The notes under the pieces were generated by a model. The model did no database searches, was not told where the DNA came from, and saw nothing but the letters and a program-made list of their open reading frames with translations. A DNA stretch of 64,000 bases from contig NZ_BAGF01000056.1 of assembly GCF_000308755.1 (NCBI RefSeq), positions 1 to 64,000 of the forward strand, given 5' to 3'. Below, in pieces: positions 22,860 to 31,870 of this stretch (position 1 is the stretch's first letter; each line of letters begins with the position of its first letter). Origin of the DNA: Nocardia pneumoniae NBRC 100136. Its GTDB lineage: Bacteria > Actinomycetota > Actinomycetes > Mycobacteriales > Mycobacteriaceae. The translations under genes were made by a program, and so were the position numbers.

Positions 22860-24404
22860 TTATTCGGGCAGCAGCCCGTGTTCCATCGCGAAGACCGCGG
22901 CTCCGGCGCGGGTGCGGCGGCCGGTCTTGTCGTAGATGTGTGCGAGATGATGGCCGACGGTGCGCTCGGACAGCACCAACTGGGCGGCGATCTGCCGGTT
23001 CGACAGTCCGCGCGCGGCCAGACGCAGCACGTCGAGCTCGCGTTCGGTGAGACCGCAGGGCAGGTCGGTGCGCGGCTTGCGCAGTCCCGCCGCCTCCACC
23101 ACGGCCGCGCACGCGTCCCGGTCGAGGTTTCCCGCCGAGGCGGCGTCCAGAAGTTCCCGGGCAGCGTCGTCGGGGGAGAAGGCGGGGCGATACGGCCGCG
23201 GCTCGGTGAGCGCCGCGAAGACATCGGCCGCGGCGAGAATCCGCGCTGGCTTGGAGAGGTCACGCCCTCGGACGCCCCGGTGATAGCCGCTGCCGTCGAG
23301 GCGTTCGTGATGACCGGCGGCGATGTCCGCCAGGTCGGCCAGGCCGGGGCAGCGTCGCAGCACCCGCTCGGTCCAGTAGGTGTGCAGCCGGACACGTTCC
23401 CAGTCGCCGGGGCCGAGTGGGCCGGGCCGATCCCAGATCGCGCTGGAAACCCCCACGCGCCCGATATCGTGCAGTAATGCCGCCGCGCGCAGCGCGTCGC
23501 GATCGCCGGGATCCATCCCGCACAGTTCCGCGGCCCCGCCAGCGAGATCGGCGACATGTCCCGAATGCCCCAGCAGCCAGCGGCCTTTCAGGTCCACCAC
23601 GATCGCCATGGCCAGACACAGCTGGAGCCGCTCGCCGGGCTTGATGCGCAGCGGCACGCCGGGTTCCCCGTGGACCACGGCAGTGAGCACGTCCGGTACA
23701 TCGAGGCAGTGCCACACGGCGTCCGCGTCGGCGGCGAACAGGGCCACCAGTTCGGGGTCGAGATGCCCGCCGGCCCGTCGCCGCAGCTCGGCCGCCGCGC
23801 CGTGCCGTCCCCGTTCGGCCGCGGCGAGCACCGCCTGCTCGGCGACGTGCACGATCCGCCCGGTCAGCGAAATCTCCTCGCCCTCGAGCCGCTGCGGTGC
23901 GCCGAGGCCGTCCCAACGCTCCTTCACCTCGGTGAGCGCCACCACCGCCGCCTCCGGCAGCCCGAGCCGGGGGCCAAGAGCACGGCTGACTTCGCACACC
24001 GACCGGACCGCTGCGGCCGCTTGCTCCGGGGCGGTCGTGACGAACCGGTCCCGCAGCAGTGTCCGGCTGTCGGGCGCCCACGAGCCGAACTGCGCCAGCT
24101 GCGCCGCGAAGATCGGCGTATCACCCGGATCCAGCACGTGGTAGGCCCGCTGGAAGGCGACGTCGTCGGCGAACGCCGCCGCGTTTTCCGAGGCGCGGCT
24201 GGTGCAGCCGACCGCGCCGAGCAGAGCCGCGTGAAAGACGGTCCGCCGGTCCGACTCGTCCAGACCGATCCGTTCCGCGAGGGCGGTGGCCACCAGGCAG
24301 GTCGCCAAACCCTTCTCGAACGGCGCCCCGGTCGCGAGATCGGTCGTGAGCGACAGCGCGGCGAGAACCTCGGTGACCCGGATGGCGGCGGGCGGGATCG
24401 ACAC
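22860..24404 (-). CDS. HD-GYP phosphohydrolase fused to LuxR-type DNA-binding domain
   Basis: A protein of about 514 residues. The second half holds an HD-GYP-like domain (LLHDIGRVGV with His-Asp near residues 312-313, then HHERLDGSGYHRG near 365-377). It ends with a LuxR helix-turn-helix (LTERELDVLRLAARGLSNRQIAAQL ... VGHHLAHIYDKTG). The first half looks like a degenerate copy of the same fold: HAALLGAVGC replaces the His-Asp line and KERWDGLGAPQ replaces the second motif. Known relatives are one-component regulators that may sense or cleave cyclic nucleotides. The start is uncertain; GTG at 24404 is used, but the frame is open to 24524. It is divergent from the DUF4331 gene. Confidence 0.8.
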   Translation of the reverse strand: MSIPPAAIRVTEVLAALSLTTDLATGAPFEKGLATCLVATALAERIGLDESDRRTVFHAALLGAVGCTSRASENAAAFADDVAFQRAYHVLDPGDTPIFAAQLAQFGSWAPDSRTLLRDRFVTTAPEQAAAAVRSVCEVSRALGPRLGLPEAAVVALTEVKERWDGLGAPQRLEGEEISLTGRIVHVAEQAVLAAAERGRHGAAAELRRRAGGHLDPELVALFAADADAVWHCLDVPDVLTAVVHGEPGVPLRIKPGERLQLCLAMAIVVDLKGRWLLGHSGHVADLAGGAAELCGMDPGDRDALRAAALLHDIGRVGVSSAIWDRPGPLGPGDWERVRLHTYWTERVLRRCPGLADLADIAAGHHERLDGSGYHRGVRGRDLSKPARILAAADVFAALTEPRPYRPAFSPDDAARELLDAASAGNLDRDACAAVVEAAGLRKPRTDLPCGLTERELDVLRLAARGLSNRQIAAQLVLSERTVGHHLAHIYDKTGRRTRAGAAVFAMEHGLLPE

Positions 24405-24542
24405 CCTCCCACGGTAGTTCGCCCCAGGCAGCGCGTCATTCGGAACTCGCCGGATGGATAGGTCGATCGACCGATGTGGCCGGGCAGGTCGCGCGCCGAC
24501 CATTGGCTGCAACATCATTCGCATCTATCGAAGGGGAGTCTC

Positions 24543-26159
24543 ATGTCCCGATCACCTCGGCGTGGACACCGCGTCGCCGGTGCCCTCCTGGCTGTCGGCG
24601 TCACCGTGCTCAGCGGCACCGTAGGCGGTCTCGCGCTGCCCACCGCCGGTGCTTCCAGCCATCGCGAGGCCCCGTTGATCGCCGGTGATCCGGCGGTGGA
24701 CAACACCGATGTCTACGCGTTCGTCAGCCCGGACAAGCCCGACACGGTGACGATCGTCGCCAACTGGTTCGGGCTGCAGGAGCCCAACGGCGGCCCGAAC
24801 TTCTATCCGTGGGCCACCGAGGCCAACTACGACATCAACATCGACAACGACGGCAACGCGAAGCCCGACATCAGCTATCGCGTCACCTTCACGACCGACG
24901 ATCGACGCGGCGCGGGCACTTTCCTCTACAACAACGGGCCGGTCACCGGACTGAACGACGAGAATCTGCTGTTCCGCCAGAACTACACGGTGTCGGTCAG
25001 CCACGGCGCGAACGACTGGCGGCCGATCGCACAGGGCCGGGCGGCTCCGTCCTACACCGGCCCTGCCTCGATGCCCGACTACGGTGAGCTGCGCAAGCAG
25101 GCGACCGAGAATCTGCCGGGCGGCGGCGCCGTGTACGCCGGTGCCGCGGAGGACCCGTTCTTCCTCGACCTGCGGGTGTTCGACCTGCTCTACGGCGGCG
25201 ACCTGTCCGAGGTCGGCACCGACACGCTCGCCGGGAAGAACGTCAACACCATTGTGCTGCAGGTGCCCATGCGCGAACTCGCACTGAAGAACGACCCGGC
25301 CCGCAACCCGGTGATCGGGGTATGGAGCGACACCGAGCGCCGCACGCTTCAGCTCAGCCCTGGCGCCGCCACGCCGGTCGGCGCATCGGTGCAGGTGTCG
25401 CGGCTGGGCAATCCGCTGGTGAACGAGGTGGTCGTCCCGGTCGGTTTGAAAGACGCGTTCAACGGACTCGAACCAGTCGGTGACGCCGGGATTCCCCAGG
25501 TGGTCGAGCGGGTCACCAAGCCAGAGCTGGCGCAGCTGATCGAGTCGATCTACCAGGTGCCCGCACCGGCCACACCGCGCAACGACCTGGTGGAGATCTT
25601 CCTGACCGGGATCGCGAAGAAGGCGCCGACACTGGATGGCGGCGCGCCACCCATTCAGGCGGACCTGAACTCGCAGATTCTCAACGCCGATGCCCATGCC
25701 TCGGCATTCCGGCCGTCGGAGATGCTGCGGCTGAACATGTCGGTGCCGCTGACCGCGCAGCCCAACCGGCTCGGCGTACTCGCCGGTGACCTCCAGGGAT
25801 TCCCCAACGGCCGACGTCTGTCCGACGATGTGGTGGATATCGCGCTGCAAGCTGTGGAGGGCGCGGCACAGACCGGCAAGCTGGTCGACGCGCTCGCCAC
25901 CGGAGACAAGGTCGACGCCAACGACGCGGCGTTTTCCAGCGCTTTCCCCTATGTCGCGCTGCCTGCGCAGGGCACGACCGCGCCCGGGCAGTCGACGGGC
26001 GCGACCGGACCCGCCGCAGCGCCGCAGGGCGACGACGGTATGCCGTGGATGCCGATCGTCGCGGGGGGCGCCAGTGCCGCCGCGGTGGTCGCGGGCGGCG
26101 GCTTCCTGCTCATGCGCCGCCGGGCGAACCGGTCGATGCTCGAGCCGCCGAGCGCCTGA
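24543..26159 (+). CDS. DUF4331 secreted/membrane-anchored protein
   Basis: A 538-residue exported protein. The signal peptide (residues 1-36, ending PTAGA-SSH) is followed by SSHREAPLIAGDPAVDNTDVYAF, the hallmark start of DUF4331 proteins, and a long beta-rich domain. The C-terminus has a low-complexity linker and one membrane helix (SAAAVVAGGGFLLM) with a basic RRRANR stop-transfer, giving a surface-anchored protein. Function of the family is unknown. It is probably co-transcribed with, or followed after a terminator by, the TPR protein. The HD-GYP/LuxR regulator is divergent and may control it. Confidence 0.85.
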   Translation: MSRSPRRGHRVAGALLAVGVTVLSGTVGGLALPTAGASSHREAPLIAGDPAVDNTDVYAFVSPDKPDTVTIVANWFGLQEPNGGPNFYPWATEANYDINIDNDGNAKPDISYRVTFTTDDRRGAGTFLYNNGPVTGLNDENLLFRQNYTVSVSHGANDWRPIAQGRAAPSYTGPASMPDYGELRKQATENLPGGGAVYAGAAEDPFFLDLRVFDLLYGGDLSEVGTDTLAGKNVNTIVLQVPMRELALKNDPARNPVIGVWSDTERRTLQLSPGAATPVGASVQVSRLGNPLVNEVVVPVGLKDAFNGLEPVGDAGIPQVVERVTKPELAQLIESIYQVPAPATPRNDLVEIFLTGIAKKAPTLDGGAPPIQADLNSQILNADAHASAFRPSEMLRLNMSVPLTAQPNRLGVLAGDLQGFPNGRRLSDDVVDIALQAVEGAAQTGKLVDALATGDKVDANDAAFSSAFPYVALPAQGTTAPGQSTGATGPAAAPQGDDGMPWMPIVAGGASAAAVVAGGGFLLMRRRANRSMLEPPSA

Positions 26160-26168
26160 TATCCCGGC

Positions 26169-26209
26169 CCGGGTGGCGGGACCGGCGCAGATCTGGTCCC
26201 GCCACCCGG
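26169..26209 (+). terminator. Strong hairpin after DUF4331 gene
   Basis: Perfect 15-base arms CCGGGTGGCGGGACC (26169-26183) and GGTCCCGCCACCCGG (26195-26209) with an 11-base loop, ten bases behind the stop codon. No T-run, as usual in high-GC actinomycetes. Confidence 0.75.
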
Positions 26210-26246
26210 CAATCACCGAGTTCGTTCCACCATCCGAGGTCCCGAC

Positions 26247-27551
26247 ATGTCCGAATTGCTTTCCCGTGCGCTCCGCAAGCCTGTGTTCGTACTCCTCCTG
26301 ATCGGGCTGCTCGCTGCCATTGTGAGCACAACCGCATTACTGCCCGACAGATCATCGACCGCCGATCCGATCCCCGCCGACCCGTTGGCCGCGCAGATCA
26401 CGCAGATGCGACAACAGCTGGACCGAGTGCCGGGCAACGCGACCGGCTGGGCCGCGCTCGGCGCCGCCTACGTCGAATTGGCCCGTATCACCGGGAATCC
26501 GGAGAACTACGGTCAGGCGCAGCGGGCGCTGGATCGATCGCTGGAGCTGAAGCCCGACGAGAACGCCGAAGCGCTGATCGGCCTCGGCGCGCTCGCCAAC
26601 GCCCGGCACGACTTCACCGCCGCTCGCCGCCACGCCGAACAAGCCCTGACGCTGCGGCCGAACAGTGCCGACGTCTACGGCATCCTGATCGACGCGTTGA
26701 CCCAACTCGGCGAGACCGACGCCGCCACCGCGGCGGTCCAACAGATGCTCGACCTGCGCCCCGGTGTTCCGTCGTTCACTCGCGCCGCGTACGACCTCGA
26801 ACTGCACGGCCGTACCGACGACGCCCGGCAGGCCCTGCGGATGGCGCTCGCCGCCGCCACCACCTCCGACCAGATCGCCTTCTGCCGCTACCACCTCGGC
26901 GAACTCGCCTTCAACACCGGCAACCTCGACGAGGCCGAAAACGAATATCGGGCGGGTCTTCTGGCGAACCCGGACAACGCCGCACTGTTGCAGGGAACCG
27001 CCAAGGTGCTCGCCGCTCGCGGCGATGTCGAAGCGTCGATCGCGCAATACACGGCATTGACCGCCCGGGCACCGCTGCCGGAGTATCTGATCGAGTTCGG
27101 CGAGCTGCTCGACTCGGCGGGCCGACCCGATGCGGCGGCCGCCGAGTATCGCGAGGTCTCCGACCAGTTCCGGCGGCTCGAGCGGCAGGGCGCCACCGAG
27201 TACCTGGACGCCGCCCTGCTCGCCGCGGAACACGGCGATCCCGTGGAGGCGGTGCGATTGGCACGGCTGGAGTTCGACCGCCGCCAGAGCATTCTCACCG
27301 CCGACGGCCTGGCCTGGGCGCTGCACAAGGCAGGCCGCGACGACGAGGCGATCGTCTACGCCGACCGCGCCACCGCCCTGGGCTGGCGCAGCGCGGCCCT
27401 CGCCTACCATCGTGGCATGATCCTCGCGGCGCTCGGCCGCACCGATGAGGCCGCCGCCGCGCTGACCGGCGCACTGCGGACGAACCCCTACTTCTCACCC
27501 CTGCACGCCCCCCGCGCCCGAGAAGCCCTCGATTCGCTCATCTCGCGGTGA
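26247..27551 (+). CDS. Membrane-anchored TPR-repeat protein
   Basis: A 434-residue protein with one N-terminal membrane helix (residues ~13-32), then tetratricopeptide-like repeats from about residue 55 to the end (for example GWAALGAAYVELARITGNPENYGQAQRALDRSLEL, YHLGELAFNTGNLDEAENEYRAGLLANPDNAALLQGTAKVLAARGDV). TPR arrays act as protein-binding scaffolds; here the array would lie outside the cytoplasm. It follows the DUF4331 gene on the same strand, suggesting a functional pair. It is convergent with rlmN, with a gap of only 28 bases. Confidence 0.8.
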   Translation: MSELLSRALRKPVFVLLLIGLLAAIVSTTALLPDRSSTADPIPADPLAAQITQMRQQLDRVPGNATGWAALGAAYVELARITGNPENYGQAQRALDRSLELKPDENAEALIGLGALANARHDFTAARRHAEQALTLRPNSADVYGILIDALTQLGETDAATAAVQQMLDLRPGVPSFTRAAYDLELHGRTDDARQALRMALAAATTSDQIAFCRYHLGELAFNTGNLDEAENEYRAGLLANPDNAALLQGTAKVLAARGDVEASIAQYTALTARAPLPEYLIEFGELLDSAGRPDAAAAEYREVSDQFRRLERQGATEYLDAALLAAEHGDPVEAVRLARLEFDRRQSILTADGLAWALHKAGRDDEAIVYADRATALGWRSAALAYHRGMILAALGRTDEAAAALTGALRTNPYFSPLHAPRAREALDSLISR

Positions 27552-27579
27552 AGCAGCGGGTCTCGCCGCTGGTGCCGGG

Positions 27580-28689
27580 TCAGGCTTCGGCGGCGAGCTG
27601 CCCGCAGGCGGCGGCGATCTCCTGACCGCGGGTGTCGCGGACGGTGCACGGGACGCCCTTGGCCTCCACGCGACGGACGAATTCGCGCTCGACAGGCTTG
27701 GGGCTGGCGTCCCACTTGCTGCCCGGGGTGGGGTTGAGCGGGATGAGGTTGACGTGCACGCGGGAGCCGAGGGCCTTGTGCAGCTTCTCCCCGAGCATGT
27801 CCGCACGCCACGGGTGATCGTTGATGTCACGGATCAGGGCGTACTCGACCGAGACGCGACGCCCGGTCTTGTCGGCGTAATACCGTGCGGCATCGAGGAC
27901 TTCGGATACCGGCCAGCGGTTGTTGACCGGAACCAGCGTGTCGCGCAGCTCGTCGTCGGGAGTGTGCAGCGAGACGGCCAGGGTCACCGACATACCCTCG
28001 TCGGCGAGTTTGCGGATGGCGGGGGCCAGGCCGACCGTGGAGACGACCACGTTGCGCTGGGAGATGCCCAAACCGTCCGGCGCAGGCGAAGTGATCCGGC
28101 GGACGGCGGCGACCACGCGCTTGTAGTTGGCCAGCGGCTCCCCCATGCCCATGAACACGATGTTCGACAGACGGCCGGGGCCGCCCGCCACCTCGCCGTC
28201 GCGCAGAGCGGCGGCCGCGGCGCGCACCTGGTCGATGATCTCGGCGGTGGACAGGTTGCGGTTCAGGCCGCCCTGGCCGGTGGCGCAGAACGGGCAGGCC
28301 ATACCGCAGCCCGCCTGGCTGGAGATGCACAGCGTGTTGCGGTCCGGGTAGCGCATGAGCACGCTTTCCAGCAGGGTGCCATCGCCCGCGCGCCACAGGG
28401 TCTTGCGGGTGGTGCCCTCGTCGCAGACCACGTGCCGTACCTCGGTGAGCAGCGGCGGGAACAGCGCCTCGCCGATCTTCTCCCGCACGGCGGCGGGCAG
28501 GTCGGTCATTCCGGCCGGATCCGCCTGCAATCGCGCGTAGTACTGCCGGGCGATCTGGTCGGCGCGGAACTTCGGCAGACCCAGTTCCTCGACGGCCGCG
28601 CGCCTGCCCTCGGCGTCGAGGTCGGCGAGATGGCGCGGCGGCATGCCGCGGCGCGGTGCATCGAAAACGAGGGGCAGGGAGACCGTCAT
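27580..28689 (-). CDS. rlmN: 23S rRNA (adenine-2503-C2)-methyltransferase RlmN
   Basis: A 369-residue radical-SAM enzyme methylating A2503 of 23S rRNA and A37 of some tRNAs. The cluster motif CGMACPFCATG supplies three Fe-S cysteines. Further family signs are SNIVFMGMGEPLANY, SLHTPDDELRDTLVPVNN and the C-terminal PCTVRDTRGQEIAAACGQLA bearing the catalytic cysteine region. I chose the ATG at 28689 because it starts the normal family length; the frame runs on upstream. Its 3' end is duplicated at 22731-22786. Confidence 0.95.
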   Translation of the reverse strand: MTVSLPLVFDAPRRGMPPRHLADLDAEGRRAAVEELGLPKFRADQIARQYYARLQADPAGMTDLPAAVREKIGEALFPPLLTEVRHVVCDEGTTRKTLWRAGDGTLLESVLMRYPDRNTLCISSQAGCGMACPFCATGQGGLNRNLSTAEIIDQVRAAAAALRDGEVAGGPGRLSNIVFMGMGEPLANYKRVVAAVRRITSPAPDGLGISQRNVVVSTVGLAPAIRKLADEGMSVTLAVSLHTPDDELRDTLVPVNNRWPVSEVLDAARYYADKTGRRVSVEYALIRDINDHPWRADMLGEKLHKALGSRVHVNLIPLNPTPGSKWDASPKPVEREFVRRVEAKGVPCTVRDTRGQEIAAACGQLAAEA

Positions 28690-28799
28690 AGTTGCTCCAT
28701 TGTCCCATCCACGCGAAGCTGGCCCACGTCGCCCCGACATGCCCGGTTGGTTGCGAGCAAATCCCAGCGCCGGTGATAGCGGTCCGCCATGATCGAGGT

Positions 28800-29141
28800 A
28801 TGTCCACCCACCCTGACCACACGCCGGAACCGGACCCGGACCTAGCGCACCCACGCACCACACAGCCGGGCCGCGGCCCCGTGCCCCCGGCCGAGAAATC
28901 GTTGTCCTCGCGGACCGGCTACGCCTGGACGGGGCTGGTCGTCGGCGTCCTCATCCTGGTCGTCTTGCTGATCTTCATCGTGCAGAACCTCGATGAGGTG
29001 CAGGTGCACCTGCTGTTCTGGGACTTCACGCTCCCGCTCGGCATCACAGTGCTGTTGTCGGTGATCGGCGGCGCGCTGGTCATGGCGTCGGTCGGCGGAG
29101 TGCGCATTCTGCAGTTGCGCCGCCGAGCCAAGCAACGCTGA
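28800..29141 (+). CDS. LapA-domain (DUF1049) membrane protein
   Basis: A 113-residue protein with a Pro/Asp-rich N-terminal tail of about 40 residues and two membrane helices (residues ~42-62 and 77-100). The text VQNLDEVQVHLLFWDFTLPLGITVLLSVIGGALV matches the LapA/DUF1049 family, small membrane proteins that in other bacteria help assemble envelope components. It is divergent from rlmN and convergent with cdsA, with only four bases between stops. Confidence 0.8.
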   Translation: MSTHPDHTPEPDPDLAHPRTTQPGRGPVPPAEKSLSSRTGYAWTGLVVGVLILVVLLIFIVQNLDEVQVHLLFWDFTLPLGITVLLSVIGGALVMASVGGVRILQLRRRAKQR

Positions 29142-29145
29142 CCGC

Positions 29146-30141
29146 TCAGATCAGGGTGGACAGCACCAGCCAGGAAACGAACGCCGAAGGCAGCATGGAG
29201 TCGAGGCGGTCCATGATGCCGCCGTGGCCCGGCAGCAGCGTACCCATGTCCTTGATGCCCAGTTCGCGCTTGATCTGGGATTCGATCAGATCACCGCAGG
29301 TGGCCACCAGCACCAAGCCGACGCCCAGGACGACGCCGATCATCGAGTTGGCCTCGAGCAACAGCGTCACCGTCAGCAGGCCGCCGATCACGCTGAACAC
29401 CAGCGAACCGCAGAACCCTTCCCACGACTTCTTCGGGCTGATCGAGGGCACCATCGGGTGCTTGCCGAACAGCACGCCCGCCACGTAGCCGCCGACATCG
29501 GAGCAGACCACCAGGATCATGAAGGTCAGCACCCGCAGGTTGCCGTCCGGCTCGAGCAGCAGCAGGGTCGCGAACGAGGCGAGCAGCGGAATCCACGCCA
29601 GCGTGAAGACCGTGATGGCGGTGTCCCGCAAGAAGTTTCGCGGCGCGGTGCGCAGACCGTGGTCGAACAACCGCCACGCCATGCAGACCAGCGTGGTGGC
29701 GGCGAACGCGCCGGTGACACCGCTCGCGCCGTACGGCCAGCCGAGCCAGAACACCGCCTGACCGCCGAGGATCAGCGGAACCCGGGGAACCAGCACGTCC
29801 GCTTCCCGCAGGCGCTTGGCGACCTCCCAGGTGGCCACGCCCACTCCGGCCGCCGCGACGCCGATGAACACCTTCGGCACGAACAGCAGGATCCCGATCA
29901 GCGACAAGCCGAGCCCGAAGCCGACGCTCAGCGCGGCCGGCAGGTTGCGGCCCGCCCGGGAACCGCTCGATGCCGGGTCGGGATGGGCGGCCCCCGCATC
30001 GCCCTCGGACGTGGCTAGAGGTTCGGCCGTGCCGGCATCGTTCGCGTGCACTTGCCTCGCATCGGCTCTACCGTTCACCGGCGGCTCCTCGGCCGCACCG
30101 GTCGCGGCGGCGTTCTCGGCCACGATTGTCCCGTCGCTCAC
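29146..30141 (-). CDS. cdsA: Phosphatidate cytidylyltransferase
   Basis: A 331-residue membrane enzyme making CDP-diacylglycerol from phosphatidate and CTP, the branch point of phospholipid synthesis. The N-terminal ~65 residues are a disordered Ala/Glu-rich extension. About seven to eight membrane helices follow. The CDS signature GDLIESQIKRELGIKDMGTLLPGHGGIMDRLDS lies near the C-terminus. It is downstream of frr and pyrH on the same strand, with a 200-base gap (30142-30341) holding no recognised gene. Confidence 0.93.
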   Translation of the reverse strand: MSDGTIVAENAAATGAAEEPPVNGRADARQVHANDAGTAEPLATSEGDAGAAHPDPASSGSRAGRNLPAALSVGFGLGLSLIGILLFVPKVFIGVAAAGVGVATWEVAKRLREADVLVPRVPLILGGQAVFWLGWPYGASGVTGAFAATTLVCMAWRLFDHGLRTAPRNFLRDTAITVFTLAWIPLLASFATLLLLEPDGNLRVLTFMILVVCSDVGGYVAGVLFGKHPMVPSISPKKSWEGFCGSLVFSVIGGLLTVTLLLEANSMIGVVLGVGLVLVATCGDLIESQIKRELGIKDMGTLLPGHGGIMDRLDSMLPSAFVSWLVLSTLI

Positions 30142-30341
30142 TCGTCGTTCCGTTCATCCCCCGCCCTGGCGGGCCCTCCGCTGTGTCGCACCGGCGGCGT
30201 TCCGGCACCCTTCGCGGTTACGCAAGCTACCGCCTCCGGGCCTGCCGCTCATGCCGCCGGTTCCCCTGGCGGCATTCCCCGTGCCTTCGGTATCGCTTGC
30301 GAACCGGACTGTGCGCCGGTTGTTGCTGCCGCCGGTCGGCG

Positions 30342-30899
30342 TCAGACCTCGAGCAGTTCGGCTTCCTTGTGCTTCACCAGTTCATCGACCTGTCCGACAT
30401 ACTTGGCGGTGGTCTTGTCGAGTTCCTTCTCGGCGCGGCCGACCTCGTCCTCGCCCGCCTCGCCATCTTTCTGGATGCGCGCCAGCTCGTCCATGGCCTT
30501 GCGGCGGACATTGCGGATGGCGACCTTGGCGTCCTCCCCCTTGCCCTTGGCCTGCTTGGCCAGTTCGCGGCGGCGCTCCTCGGTCAGCTGCGGCACCGAG
30601 ATCCGGATGATGTCGCCGTTGTTGGTCGGGTTGACCCCGAGATCCGAGTTCCGGATCGCGGTTTCGATCGCCCCGAGCTGGTTGGCCTCATAGGGTTTGA
30701 TCACGACCATGCGCGGCTCCGGCACCGTGATGCTGGACATCTGGGTGATCGGGGTCGGCGCACCGTAGTAGTCCACGACGACCCGGGAGAACATGCCCGG
30801 ATTCGCCCGACCGGTGCGAATGGTTCCGAGATCGTCCTTCGCCACCGAGACGGCCTTCTCCATCTTCTCCTCGGCGTCGAAGAGCGCTTCTTCAATCAC
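30342..30899 (-). CDS. frr: Ribosome recycling factor
   Basis: A 185-residue factor that, with EF-G, splits terminated ribosomes. The GTG at 30899 gives exactly 185 residues, the length of the mycobacterial protein, and the family start EEALFDAEEKMEKAV. Conserved text includes TIRTGRANPGMFSRV and the end DELVKHKEAELLEV. The gene follows pyrH with a 51-base spacer, a widely conserved bacterial pair. Confidence 0.96.
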   Translation of the reverse strand: MIEEALFDAEEKMEKAVSVAKDDLGTIRTGRANPGMFSRVVVDYYGAPTPITQMSSITVPEPRMVVIKPYEANQLGAIETAIRNSDLGVNPTNNGDIIRISVPQLTEERRRELAKQAKGKGEDAKVAIRNVRRKAMDELARIQKDGEAGEDEVGRAEKELDKTTAKYVGQVDELVKHKEAELLEV

Positions 30900-30950
30900 G
30901 ACCGTTTCCTCCACAGCGTCGTCATGTCATGATCCGCGGTCCGCGGGGTA

Positions 30951-31679
30951 TCAGGACCGAACCAATGTGCCGATCTTCTCACCGGCGACCGCGCGGGCGA
31001 TATTGCCCTTGGTCAACAAATTGAACACCAGAATCGGCATCTGGTTGTCCATGCACAGGCTGAAGGCGGTCGCGTCGGCGACCTTGAGGTCGCGCTCGAT
31101 GACCTCCTTGTGGGTGATCTCGGAGTACATGGTCGCGGTCTCGTCGACGCGCGGGTCGGCGGTGAACACGCCGTCGACCGCCTTGGCCATCAGGACCACG
31201 TCCGCGCCGATCTCCAAGGCACGCTGCGCGGCGGTGGTGTCGGTGGAGAAGTACGGCATGCCCATGCCTGCACCGAAGATGACCACCCGGCCCTTCTCCA
31301 GGTGCCGCTTGGCGCGCAGCGGGAGATAGGGTTCGGCGACCTGCCCCATGGTGATCGCGGTCTGCACCCGGGTGTCCACGCCCTGCTGCTGCAGAAAGTC
31401 TTGCAGCGCAAGGCTGTTCATGACCGTGCCGAGCATGCCCATGTAGTCGGAGCGGGCCCGCTCCATGCCGCGCTCCTCGAGCTCGGCGCCGCGGAAGAAG
31501 TTCCCGCCGCCGATCACCACGGCAACCTGGACCCCCGTCGCGACCACCTCGGCGATCTGCTCGGCGACGGTCTGCACCACATCCGGGTCCAACCCGACCT
31601 TGCCTCCGCCGAACATCTCACCGCCCAGCTTGAGCAGCACCCGGCGATATCCTGGGCGGTCGGTCCCCGGGTCCGTCAT
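30951..31679 (-). CDS. pyrH: Uridylate kinase (UMP kinase)
   Basis: A 242-residue hexameric kinase converting UMP to UDP. Motifs include RVLLKLGGEMFGG at the N-terminus, VVIGGGNFFRGAE, and GTGMGMPYFSTDTTAAQRALE-like text (here FGAGMGMPYFSTDTTA), with the C-terminal PILVFNLLTKGNI. The ATG at 31679 is the first that yields the family start; the open frame extends 27 codons upstream. It precedes frr. Confidence 0.95.
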   Translation of the reverse strand: MTDPGTDRPGYRRVLLKLGGEMFGGGKVGLDPDVVQTVAEQIAEVVATGVQVAVVIGGGNFFRGAELEERGMERARSDYMGMLGTVMNSLALQDFLQQQGVDTRVQTAITMGQVAEPYLPLRAKRHLEKGRVVIFGAGMGMPYFSTDTTAAQRALEIGADVVLMAKAVDGVFTADPRVDETATMYSEITHKEVIERDLKVADATAFSLCMDNQMPILVFNLLTKGNIARAVAGEKIGTLVRS

Positions 31680-31807
31680 GGGTCTCCAGTCTCCTTCGGC
31701 GGTGGATTGTCGTTCTTCCGGCGATTGGTGCTCACGGCAGGCGCCTGTGACGTGGAACAAATCGGAGCGGCACCTATCCTGCCTTATTCGGTTCGAGCGG
31801 CAGCAGA

Positions 31808-31850
31808 AGGCCCCCCGTCAACCGGCGTTCACTCGGTCGGCGGGGGGCCT
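31808..31850 (-). terminator. Terminator after tsf
   Basis: AGGCCCCCCG (31808-31817) pairs with CGGGGGGCCT (31841-31850) across a 23-base loop, 20 bases downstream of the tsf stop on the minus strand. It separates rpsB-tsf from pyrH-frr. Confidence 0.7.
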
Positions 31851-31870
31851 GCACGCTGGGGGTGCGGCGA

